Of a stretch of DNA of 64,000 nucleotides, positions 47,115 to 56,971 are shown piece by piece. The notes below the pieces were generated by a model that did no database searches, was not told the origin of the DNA, and worked only from the letters and a program-made list of their open reading frames with translations. The stretch is from Flavobacteriaceae bacterium NBU2977 (GTDB taxonomy: Bacteria > Bacteroidota > Bacteroidia > Flavobacteriales > Flavobacteriaceae): NCBI GenBank assembly GCA_019931105.1, contig JAIOUW010000002.1, positions 620,001-684,000 of the forward strand, written 5' to 3'. Numbering within the stretch: position 1 is the first letter of the stretch; each line of letters begins with the position of its first letter. The position numbers were made by a program, and so were the translations under genes.

Positions 47115-47638
47115 TACGCATGTATTTTTTGAAACAATATTTCGTTTTTATAGCCCTTGTCGCTAAAAATCCAATCTTTTTTGACACCTACCCTTTGAAA
47201 GCCCATCTTTTCGAACAAACGTATACTTGCCTCATTGTCTTCGATGACATTGGCGAACAGTTGTCTTAGCCCCAACGTTGCAAAAGCATATTCCATTACC
47301 ATACCGATAGCCTGGGCCCCTACCCCCTTATTACGTTCTATTTCATCGAGTACGACAATGCCAAGTCCCGCACGTCGGTTCTTGGGGTCAAAATCAAAAA
47401 GATCGATAAGGCCGATCGCCCTATGCTGTTTATTGCAGATACAAAGCCGTAATTGTTTTACATCATAAATATCTCGATGGGCATTCTCGAGATACAATTT
47501 AAGAACATGTTTGGAATAGGGGGTTACGGTGTTGCTTATTTCCCAAATATCGGTATTGTTCTCAAGCTGATACAAAAATTCCAAGTCTTCAGGTTCCAAT
47601 GCCCTTAAATAAATCGTATCGCCCGTTAATTTCAACAT
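47114..47638 (-). CDS. GNAT family N-acetyltransferase (RimJ-like)
   Basis: A 174-aa acetyltransferase of the GNAT_3 type. The N-terminal LRALEPEDLEFLY and the acetyl-CoA site near GIVVLDEIERNKGVGAQAIG are visible, as is a C-terminal FEKMGFQRVG. Substrate unknown. It overlaps dapF by 7 bases and mltG by one base, so the three genes are likely read as one operon. Confidence 0.88.
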   Translation of the reverse strand: MLKLTGDTIYLRALEPEDLEFLYQLENNTDIWEISNTVTPYSKHVLKLYLENAHRDIYDVKQLRLCICNKQHRAIGLIDLFDFDPKNRRAGLGIVVLDEIERNKGVGAQAIGMVMEYAFATLGLRQLFANVIEDNEASIRLFEKMGFQRVGVKKDWIFSDKGYKNEILFQKIHA

Positions 47639-48408
47639 TCGATCTCTCCTTTAAAAACCTGTTGGGCCGGCCCTATCAAATTAATGTTTCGATATGCACG
47701 ACCATCTATTTCAAAGGTCACCTTCAGTTCTCCACCAAGGGTGTTCACCCGTATGGAGTTCATCGTCGTGTTTTTTGCCCGATGCATTGCCAAGGCCACA
47801 GCGGTCACCCCGGTACCACAAGACAAAGTTTCATTTTCTACGCCCCTCTCATAGGTTCTTATCGAGAAAGTGCCCTCATTTTTTTGGCTGACAAAATTTA
47901 TATTGCTTCCCTTTTTGCCATAAAGACCATAGCGTAGTTTCTTTCCTTCTTCAAAGACTTTCAATCCTTCTAGACTTTCAACCATTTGAACGTGGTGCGG
48001 TGAGCCAGTGTCCAAAAAAAAGTAATTCGGCTTGGCTTTGATTTCCTCTACATCTTGCATTTGCAGGCTAACGGTAGTTTCTTCAATAAGGGCCTGATGT
48101 AGACCATCCACGGCCTTGAAAGTAGTTTGAGTATCGATAATACCCAAATACTTGGCAAAGGCCACCGCACATCTTCCGCCATTGCCGCATAAGGATCCTT
48201 CCTTTCCATCTGCATTGAAGTAAACCATGCTAAAGTCTGACATTTCGTCGTTTTGTAAAAGAATAAGTCCGTCGGCACCTATGCCAAATTTTCTGTCGCA
48301 CAAAAAAGAAACCAAATTGGTATCATTTTTGGGAAAGAGACAGGAACGGTCATCGATCATTATAAAGTCGTTGCCCGTACCTTGATATTTAAAAAAAGTG
48401 AGTTTCAT
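47632..48408 (-). CDS. dapF: Diaminopimelate epimerase
   Basis: Converts LL- to meso-diaminopimelate for peptidoglycan and lysine. Both catalytic cysteines are present: Cys74 in SLCGNGGR and the second in LSCGTGV. The frame opens at a TTG (48414), but the ATG two codons later (48408) gives the conserved start MKLTFFKYQGTGNDF (258 aa). It probably begins the dapF-GNAT-mltG operon. Confidence 0.96.
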   Translation of the reverse strand: MKLTFFKYQGTGNDFIMIDDRSCLFPKNDTNLVSFLCDRKFGIGADGLILLQNDEMSDFSMVYFNADGKEGSLCGNGGRCAVAFAKYLGIIDTQTTFKAVDGLHQALIEETTVSLQMQDVEEIKAKPNYFFLDTGSPHHVQMVESLEGLKVFEEGKKLRYGLYGKKGSNINFVSQKNEGTFSIRTYERGVENETLSCGTGVTAVALAMHRAKNTTMNSIRVNTLGGELKVTFEIDGRAYRNINLIGPAQQVFKGEIEC

Positions 48409-48545
48409 TTGCAAAAATCGCGTGACAAAGATAGGACTTTATTTAAGGAATCTTTAGCAGTTAAAAAGTCGTTAAACTGAAAATTGTATGAAGCTAAAAC
48501 TGTTAATTTTACGTTGTGAAATTCAAAAATCAAAACATATAAATT

Positions 48546-49946
48546 ATGAAAAAGATAGGAAGTTCGCTACTGATCGCCCTATTTGCGGGAGCGATAACCC
48601 TGGGGGCCTATAAGCTTTTCTTCGAAAACACCCACTATGCCATTGTTTCGGACGACGGCATGGCTTCGACCTTTACCACAAGCATGACACCTACTTCGTC
48701 AAAAGGTGCCGGCATCAATGAAGTAGATTTTACCATTGCTGCCGAAAATACGGTAAACGCCGTGGTTCACGTAAAAAATGTCACGGTAAGTAGGGGGTCT
48801 GGCAGTCCTTTCGAGTTCTTTTTTGGATCTGGCCAAAGTGCCCGGCCCCAAGTCGGCACAGGTTCTGGCGTGATCATTACTTCCGATGGCTATATCGTAA
48901 CCAACAATCATGTGGTGGCAAATGCCGATCAATTGCAGGTCACTTTGAACAACAATAAAACCTATGAGGCCGAATTCGTGGGGGCCGACCCAAATTCCGA
49001 TATTGCCCTGTTAAAAATCGATGCCGAGGATAGGCTACCCTATCTGGCTTTTGGCGATTCTGACAATACCAAAATCGGAGAATGGGTCTTGGCCGTAGGA
49101 AATCCTTTCAACCTTACTTCGACGGTAACGGCAGGTATTGTCAGTGCCAAGGCCAGGAATCTTGACCCGAGAAGAAATCAGTCTTTTATACAAACGGATG
49201 CGGCGGTCAACCCAGGAAACAGTGGTGGCGCCTTGGTCAATACCAATGGTGATTTGGTAGGGATCAATACCGCGATTACATCACAGACCGGCTCATATGT
49301 AGGATACTCGTTTGCCGTACCCAGCAATATTGCCAAAAAAGTCGTCGATGACATTATGGAATATGGCAACGTACAACAGGGAATGCTAGGCATTCACACG
49401 GCACTTCTAAATACAAAAGATGCCCTGGAAAGAGGAATCAACGAAACAGAGGGTGTGTATATCGAACGGATCGAAGAAGAATCAGGGGCCCATGATGCAG
49501 GTATTGAAGTCGGGGATATCATCAAAAAAGTGGATCACATTGAAATCAGAAAATTTCCAGACCTAACCGGATATCTCAGTACTAAAAGACCTGGTGACCA
49601 AATAGAAGTTACCCTCGACCGTGATGGTGAAAGCTTGGTACTTCCCGTTACTTTAAAAGAACGTCAAACTTTGACATTGCCTGAGCCATTTAGTGTCGAG
49701 GTCAAAAATCTGACCAAAAAAGATCAACAGAAATTCAAGACCAAAAAAGGTGTAAAGATAGTAGGTATACCTGAAGCATATCGAAATCATGACCTAGCGG
49801 GAAAAGTAATACTTTCTGTTGACGATACTGAGATTAGCAATATACAAGAGGCCCGAGATGCCTTTGGCGGCATATCAAGATATGGCAAGACCGTTATTAC
49901 CATGGTCAATGACAAAGGCGAGCGCGAAAGGATAATCTTTCAATAA
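48546..49946 (+). CDS. Do/HtrA-type periplasmic serine protease
   Basis: A periplasmic quality-control protease and chaperone of 466 aa. A membrane segment or signal is at 7-24. The triad is His122 (TNNHVV), Asp152 (NSDIALL) and Ser226 (GNSGG). One clear PDZ domain covers about 265-360, and the C-terminal 90 residues look like a second, more divergent one. Its 5' region of 137 bp is shared with the divergent dapF. A strong terminator follows. Confidence 0.94.
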   Translation: MKKIGSSLLIALFAGAITLGAYKLFFENTHYAIVSDDGMASTFTTSMTPTSSKGAGINEVDFTIAAENTVNAVVHVKNVTVSRGSGSPFEFFFGSGQSARPQVGTGSGVIITSDGYIVTNNHVVANADQLQVTLNNNKTYEAEFVGADPNSDIALLKIDAEDRLPYLAFGDSDNTKIGEWVLAVGNPFNLTSTVTAGIVSAKARNLDPRRNQSFIQTDAAVNPGNSGGALVNTNGDLVGINTAITSQTGSYVGYSFAVPSNIAKKVVDDIMEYGNVQQGMLGIHTALLNTKDALERGINETEGVYIERIEEESGAHDAGIEVGDIIKKVDHIEIRKFPDLTGYLSTKRPGDQIEVTLDRDGESLVLPVTLKERQTLTLPEPFSVEVKNLTKKDQQKFKTKKGVKIVGIPEAYRNHDLAGKVILSVDDTEISNIQEARDAFGGISRYGKTVITMVNDKGERERIIFQ

Positions 49947-49963
49947 AACTATCACATTAAGCT

Positions 49964-49999
49964 ATAAAAGCCCTGGAAATTTCCGGGGCTTTTATGTTG
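49964..49999 (+). terminator. Rho-independent terminator after htrA
   Basis: A near-perfect palindrome: ATAAAAGCCCTGGAAA pairs with TTTCCGGGGCTTTTAT (one G-T wobble). It lies 18 bases after the htrA stop and ends in the T-rich stretch of its own right arm. Confidence 0.85.
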
Positions 50000-50006
50000 C
50001 AAATAA

Positions 50007-50038
50007 TTGTACGAAAACGTTTGAAATATATACTTTTG
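50007..50038 (+). promoter_or_regulatory. gapA promoter
   Basis: A TTG at 50007-50009 and TACTTTTG at 50031-50038, spaced 21 bases, match the flavobacterial TTG...TAnnTTTG promoter. The gapA ATG lies 29 bases after the -7 box, leaving a leader of roughly 25 bases. Confidence 0.72.
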
Positions 50039-50067
50039 CATGATTAAAAACTCAAATCGCAACTTTA

Positions 50068-51516
50068 ATGGCAACAACTAAATCATACGAAAAAGAACTT
50101 GCTTTTCAAGCAGATAGAAGAAAGGCAACGACAGAATTCATAAAGATTATCAGCGATCTATGGTACGACAAATCGATAGAGGTGGTACTATTCAAAAATC
50201 AGGTGATCGATAAAAATGTCAGTGATATAATCAACCTGCATGAATATGCCGGAGAATTTGTTCAAAAGCCTATTTCTATATTCGATTCGGTAGAGCTACT
50301 TCGCGCCATCAACGATATAAAGCTGCCTCCCTCTAAGCTAGACATTGGCAAATTGACCTATGAATACCATTCCGATGACAACAACTTCAACGATGTCAAA
50401 GCCTTTGTGATAAACAAGCTACGAGGGGCGAACGACGCGCAAGAAATAAAGCCAAAAGATGTGGTTTTGTATGGATTCGGTCGAATAGGTAGACTTCTTG
50501 CCCGAGAACTTATGGCGAAGACCGGAAAAGGCAATCAATTAAGGCTTAGGGCCATTGTTACTCGAGGGGGCAAGGATAACGAAATACTCGAAAAACGCGC
50601 CAATCTATTGCGTATTGACTCTGTGCATGGACAATTTATGGGCACCGTCGATACCGACCCAAAAAAAAACGCATTGTTGATAAACGGTACCACCGTTCAT
50701 ATTATCAATGCCGACAAGCCCGAAGAAATCGATTACACGAAATACGGAATACAAGATGCCCTGATAATCGATAACACCGGTGCTTTCAGAAACAAGGAAC
50801 AATTAGGGCGACACCTGAAGGCCAACGGTGCTAGCCAAGTATTGCTGACTGCCCCTGGAAAAGAAGTACCGAACATCGTGCATGGTGTAAACCACATGGA
50901 ATATGACCCTGACAAGACCCGGATATTTTCGGCCGCCTCATGCACGACCAATGCCATAACGCCTATTTTAAAGGTAGTTGAAGATTCCCTTGGTATAAAG
51001 AAGGGGCACATCGAGACGATTCACGCTTATACCAATGACCAAAATTTAGTCGATAATATGCACGGAAAGTATCGTCGTGGTCGCGCTGCGGCGCTCAATA
51101 TGGTCATCACCGAAACCGGTGCCGGTGAAGCGGTAAGCAAGGCATTGCCATCATTAAAAGGCAAACTCACATCAAATGCCATAAGGGTACCTGTGCCAAA
51201 TGGGTCATTGGCCATTTTGAACCTTGAGGTAAAAAACAAGACTTCTTTGGAAGGAGTTAATACTATGCTGAAAAAATATGCCCTTGAAGGCGATTTGGTC
51301 GAACAGATCAAATACTCGCTCAGTAAAGAAATGGTGTCATCGGATATCGTGGGCACCTCAGCACCTTCCATATATGATAGTAAGGCGACCATTGTTTCCG
51401 ACAATGGCAAAAACCTCATATTATATATTTGGTACGACAATGAATATGGGTATTCGCACCAAGTGATCCGATTGGCCAAGTATATTGCAAAAGTTAGAAG
51501 ATTCACCTACTACTAA
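50068..51516 (+). CDS. gapA: Glyceraldehyde-3-phosphate dehydrogenase with N-terminal extension
   Basis: A 482-aa enzyme, about 145 residues longer than classical GAPDH. The classical part starts near residue 132 with the NAD motif YGFGRIGR, has catalytic Cys292 in SAASCTTN and ends in WYDNEYGYSHQ. The first 130 residues form a helical extension that I do not recognise; Bacteroidota and some marine bacteria have such long forms. A single gene with a good promoter and an upstream terminator suggests its own transcript. Confidence 0.94.
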   Translation: MATTKSYEKELAFQADRRKATTEFIKIISDLWYDKSIEVVLFKNQVIDKNVSDIINLHEYAGEFVQKPISIFDSVELLRAINDIKLPPSKLDIGKLTYEYHSDDNNFNDVKAFVINKLRGANDAQEIKPKDVVLYGFGRIGRLLARELMAKTGKGNQLRLRAIVTRGGKDNEILEKRANLLRIDSVHGQFMGTVDTDPKKNALLINGTTVHIINADKPEEIDYTKYGIQDALIIDNTGAFRNKEQLGRHLKANGASQVLLTAPGKEVPNIVHGVNHMEYDPDKTRIFSAASCTTNAITPILKVVEDSLGIKKGHIETIHAYTNDQNLVDNMHGKYRRGRAAALNMVITETGAGEAVSKALPSLKGKLTSNAIRVPVPNGSLAILNLEVKNKTSLEGVNTMLKKYALEGDLVEQIKYSLSKEMVSSDIVGTSAPSIYDSKATIVSDNGKNLILYIWYDNEYGYSHQVIRLAKYIAKVRRFTYY

Positions 51517-51655
51517 ACCTTTATCGGTACAAAAGCGTTAGCTTGAATTACCGTTGGCCTATAAGTACCCTATTTATCGTTTTTTTTTCTTAATTGATAA
51601 TATTGGATTACTTTAGTTCTCTCTAAATCATTTTTTAACGATAAGACTTACATAG

Positions 51656-52276
51656 ATGAAAATTTTAAGAATACTATGCATAGCATTATCCCTATTGGCT
51701 TTTAACCTACAATTTGCTCAGGAAGAAGACACGCAAGATGCATTGTCACTCGATGCCGGAACCATAGATAGTCAGTTTGAGTTTATATATACTAAATCAG
51801 GGAACTATAGGGCCGACGGTAAGCGATATGAGGTCGTCAGAACAATTTCATTGGATAAGCTGAAATCGAATGTTATCGACACCTTGAACGTTTTCAACAA
51901 GAAGATCGATGAACTGAATGCGACAATTTCGGGACATGAAACGACCATTACCGGGCTGAATAAAAAATTGGCAGAGACTACCAATAACCTGGCCGCTGTG
52001 ACCGAGGAAAAAGATAGCATGTCGTTTCTGGGCATGCTGGTCTCAAAAATCACTTATAATACCATTTTATGGTCCATTATTGCAGGGCTTTTGGCCCTTA
52101 CATTGTTCTTTATGTTCAAGTTCAGGCGCAGTAATGTATTGACCCAAGAAGCTAAAACAAATCTCTCTGAACTTGAGTCGGAGTATGAAGACCATAGACG
52201 TCGGGCGCTGGAGAGGGAACAAAAAATCAGCCGACAGCTTCAAGATGAGATAAACAAATACAAAAAAGCAAAATAG
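51656..52276 (+). CDS. Secreted/membrane coiled-coil protein of unknown function
   Basis: A 206-aa protein with a signal peptide (1-21, ending FAQ), a short folded region, a coiled coil around 75-118, a membrane segment near 137-157 and a charged C-terminal coiled coil of about 45 residues. The layout predicts periplasmic and cytoplasmic coils joined by one membrane pass. I do not recognise a family with a function. Relatives in flavobacteria are sometimes mislabelled as tRNA methyltransferase because trmD lies nearby; nothing in this protein supports that. A terminator follows. Confidence 0.75.
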   Translation: MKILRILCIALSLLAFNLQFAQEEDTQDALSLDAGTIDSQFEFIYTKSGNYRADGKRYEVVRTISLDKLKSNVIDTLNVFNKKIDELNATISGHETTITGLNKKLAETTNNLAAVTEEKDSMSFLGMLVSKITYNTILWSIIAGLLALTLFFMFKFRRSNVLTQEAKTNLSELESEYEDHRRRALEREQKISRQLQDEINKYKKAK

Positions 52277-52303
52277 AAAAAGCTCCTACGGGAGTTTTTT
52301 TTG
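52277..52303 (+). terminator. Rho-independent terminator
   Basis: GAAAAAGCTCC pairs with GGAGTTTTTTTT around a TACG loop (one G-T wobble), followed by a T-run. It starts right after the stop codon of the coiled-coil protein and ends 11 bases before the next gene. Confidence 0.85.
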
Positions 52304-52313
52304 GGTTTTAGAT

Positions 52314-52766
52314 ATGACTACAATTGTTCAAGCCGGCCCTGATAATTTAGACCATCTAGTTCCATTGTTTGATGGGTACCGCGTTTTCTACCAACAAAAA
52401 TCCGATGTGGCATCGGCAATGGATTTCTTGCTTGAACGCATGCGAAAAAATGAATCCCATATATTATTGGCATACTATGATGGTCAGCCGGCCGGTTTTA
52501 CGCAGCTCTATACCACATTTTCGTCGGTGACACTTCAGCCTGTTTATATACTAAATGATTTATATGTAGTACCCGAATATCGGCAAAATGGGATCGGCGA
52601 AGCACTTCTCGAAAATGCAAAAGAGTTATGCAGGGCAAAAGGTTATAAGGGCCTGGCACTTGAAACCGCCATTGATAATCCCGCGCAAGGCCTATACGAA
52701 CGTTTAGGGTGGAAAAAGGACACCCATTGTTTTCATTACTTTTGGACTTTGGAACCTTCAAATTAG
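52314..52766 (+). CDS. GNAT family N-acetyltransferase
   Basis: A 150-aa acetyltransferase. The acetyl-CoA binding stretch is LNDLYVVPEYRQNGIGEALL, with the R/Q-x-x-G-x-G/A signature in RQNGIG. The C-terminal YERLGWKKD is typical. Its target is unknown. It lies 9 bp before trmD in the same direction, so the two may share a transcript. Confidence 0.9.
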   Translation: MTTIVQAGPDNLDHLVPLFDGYRVFYQQKSDVASAMDFLLERMRKNESHILLAYYDGQPAGFTQLYTTFSSVTLQPVYILNDLYVVPEYRQNGIGEALLENAKELCRAKGYKGLALETAIDNPAQGLYERLGWKKDTHCFHYFWTLEPSN

Positions 52767-52775
52767 ACACCCGCA

Positions 52776-53450
52776 ATGCGAATCGATATCATTACCGTAT
52801 TACCGGAACTTCTGAAAAGTCCGTTCGAGGCTTCCATATTAAAAAGAGCGATAGAAAAAGGATTGGTCGAGGTCAATTTTCACAATCTTCGTGATTATGC
52901 CGACAATAGCTATAACCAAGTGGATGACTATCAATTTGGTGGTGGTGCGGGAATGGTTCTGATGATAGAACCGATCGACAAATGCATCAGCGCCCTGACC
53001 AAAGAACGCTCATATGACGAAATTATATATATGACCCCCGATGGAGAAACACTTGATCAAAAAATGGCCAATGGTATTTCACTATCAAAAAACATAATCA
53101 TTCTATGCGGCCACTATAAAGGAGTCGATCATCGCGTTAGGGAAACTTTCATAACACGTGAAATCTCTGTCGGTGATTACGTCTTGTCGGGGGGAGAACT
53201 TGCTGCCGCAATTCTCTGTGACGCCACAATACGTTTGATTCCCGGTGTACTGAACAATGAGACTTCGGCCTTGACCGATACTTTTCAAGATAATCTTTTG
53301 GCCCCACCGGTCTATACACGCCCTGCCGAATACAAGGGTATGAAAGTTCCCGAGGTACTGTTAAGCGGTAATTTCCCCAAAATTGAAAAATGGCGCGAAG
53401 ACCAAGCAGTTGAGCGTACGGAAAAATTACGTCCCGATCTTTTGAAATAG
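52776..53450 (+). CDS. trmD: tRNA (guanosine(37)-N1)-methyltransferase
   Basis: Methylates G37 of tRNAs and prevents frameshifting. The 224-aa SPOUT enzyme has the trefoil-knot sequences [11 protein letters not shown] and [14 protein letters not shown], with the C-terminal helical domain ending [10 protein letters not shown]. It is followed by rplS, its usual neighbour, but with a separate promoter in the 142-bp gap. Confidence 0.96.
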   Translation: MRIDIITVLPELLKSPFEASILKRAIEKGLVEVNFHNLRDYADNSYNQVDDYQFGGGAGMVLMIEPIDKCISALTKERSYDEIIYMTPDGETLDQKMANGISLSKNIIILCGHYKGVDHRVRETFITREISVGDYVLSGGELAAAILCDATIRLIPGVLNNETSALTDTFQDNLLAPPVYTRPAEYKGMKVPEVLLSGNFPKIEKWREDQAVERTEKLRPDLLK

Positions 53451-53494
53451 ACAATCGCATTGGATCATTTAGAATAAAAATCATGTTGAAAACC

Positions 53495-53524
53495 TTGTAG
53501 GTATTAATTTATAGCCTATTTTTG
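53495..53524 (+). promoter_or_regulatory. rplS promoter
   Basis: A TTG at 53495-53497 and TATTTTTG at 53517-53524 with a 19-base spacer fit the flavobacterial promoter consensus well. A leader of about 60 bases precedes the rplS ATG. Confidence 0.78.
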
Positions 53525-53592
53525 CAAACTGTTAAATCAACCTCTGACGAAAATCGTGAACGTTGGTTCATGCACAACAATAAAATTAAGAC

Positions 53593-53943
53593 ATGGAATC
53601 ACTAATTAATTTCGTTGAAAACGAATTTGTTCCAAAAAAAGATTTTCCCGAATTCTCTTCAGGCGATACCATTACCGTTTACTATGAGATCAAGGAAGGT
53701 GAAAAAACACGTACCCAGTTCTTTAAAGGTGTGGTCATTCAACGTCGGGGAACGGGGGCGACCGAGACCTTTACAATTCGAAAAATGTCGGGCACCGTTG
53801 GTGTAGAGCGTATTTTTCCTATTAATATGCCCGCCCTTCAGAAAATCGAAGTCAACAAAAAAGGTAAGGTTCGTAGAGCCCGAATCTTCTATTTTAGGGG
53901 ATTGACAGGAAAAAAGGCCCGAATCAAGGAAGTTCGGTCTTAA
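53593..53943 (+). CDS. rplS: 50S ribosomal protein L19
   Basis: A 116-aa ribosomal protein at the 30S-50S interface. FSSGDTITVYYEIKEG, FKGVVIQRRG and the basic C-terminus (KVRRARIFYFRGLTGKKARIKE) are diagnostic. Length is normal. It has its own promoter and a strong terminator. Confidence 0.98.
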   Translation: MESLINFVENEFVPKKDFPEFSSGDTITVYYEIKEGEKTRTQFFKGVVIQRRGTGATETFTIRKMSGTVGVERIFPINMPALQKIEVNKKGKVRRARIFYFRGLTGKKARIKEVRS

Positions 53944-53964
53944 ACATCCAAAACAAATACGTAC

Positions 53965-54002
53965 AAAGCCCTTGGCCATTTTATATAGTCAAGGGCTTTT
54001 GT
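53965..54002 (+). terminator. Rho-independent terminator after rplS
   Basis: AAAGCCCTTG (53965-53974) pairs with CAAGGGCTTT (53990-53999) around a 15-base loop and is followed by a short T-run. It lies 21 bases after the rplS stop. Confidence 0.88.
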
Positions 54003-54157
54003 TATGAACAATTGTTGAAAAGTTCGGTTCATAAGGTGTTGATTATTAATTTGTTAAAAAACATTGGTGATACTATATTATTTCCTATATTGAAGTATCA
54101 TTTGAAGGACATATCGCAGGATATAAATTCAATTGATTATAGAGTTTACGTTCTTTA

Positions 54158-54506
54158 TATCGTTGTTTAGCTGAATGAAATTTTGAGTTGCGATTACATT
54201 GCTTCCAGTTTTTCAAAATAGCGAGTATGGAATCAAAGGGCTGTCGCTCTTTGTGTGCTCCATATGGGTGTTACATTTTTCAAAAACAGGGCTTCGGTTC
54301 GATGTTTGGAAAAAGTACATTAAGACAGTGAGAAGAGATACAAATAGTTGCTTGGTTTAATAATTAAGAACGAACGTATTTCAAACGTTGAAATAGTGAT
54401 GCAAATGCAATCAATGGTTGCCGTTTTGCTGAAAATGCAAGACAATAAGTTTGTAAACTATTTCTAAAAAGCCATATCAATGTACTTGTACAATGATATG
54501 GCTTTT
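54158..54506 (+). ncRNA. Candidate small RNA between rplS and icd
   Basis: No recognisable protein gene lies in 54003-54624, yet a strong terminator ends at 54506. Upstream, TTG at 54133-54135 and TATCGTTG at 54158-54165 (22-base spacing, one mismatch) form a possible promoter. Between them lie a hairpin CAAAGGGC-TGTC-GCTCTTTG (54234-54253) and a hairpin with a UUCG tetraloop (54289-54300). These suit a transcript of about 340 bases. It does not match tmRNA, RNase P or SRP RNA as far as I can see. It could also carry a 34-codon open frame at 54227-54331. Confidence 0.4.
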
Positions 54507-54508
54507 GT
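54466..54508 (+). terminator. Strong terminator with no upstream gene
   Basis: AAAAAGCCATATCA (54466-54479) pairs with TGATATGGCTTTT (54494-54506), an almost perfect stem of 12-13 bp, around a loop itself containing TGTACTTGTACA. The nearest upstream annotated gene, rplS, already has its own terminator, so this one should end a different transcript. Confidence 0.85.
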
Positions 54509-54585
54509 TATTTAAAGAATTGGGGGCGCAAATCAATAAGCTCCACCGATCATTGTTTTCGTGTCTTTTCAGGTGTATAAAATTG

Positions 54586-54593
54586 TATATTTG
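54586..54593 (+). promoter_or_regulatory. -7 box TATATTTG upstream of icd
   Basis: An exact TAnnTTTG match 31 bases before the isocitrate dehydrogenase ATG. A TTG lies 30 bases upstream, which is too far for a standard -33 element. Confidence 0.55.
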
Positions 54594-54606
54594 CAGCGCT
54601 TTATGA

Positions 54607-56844
<2,238 letters not shown>

Positions 56845-56864
56845 AAGTATAAAAAATAACTGAG

Positions 56865-56897
56865 GAGCCTTTGCAATAGCAAAGGCTCTTTTATTTT
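56865..56897 (+). terminator. Rho-independent terminator after icd
   Basis: A perfect 10-bp stem, GAGCCTTTGC (56865-56874) with GCAAAGGCTC (56879-56888), has a 4-base loop AATA and the tail TTTTATTTT. It begins 20 bases after the icd stop. Confidence 0.92.
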
Positions 56898-56971
56898 AGA
56901 TCCGTTTAAATAAATGTTAACTATTTTATTCGGTTTATTTTTCTCAATACATTTATAAAAAATTGCTCTTA

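Noticed and set aside
53451-53592. Ribosomal-protein autoregulatory leader before rplS
   Set aside because: The leader after the promoter is about 60 bases with no clear stable structure.
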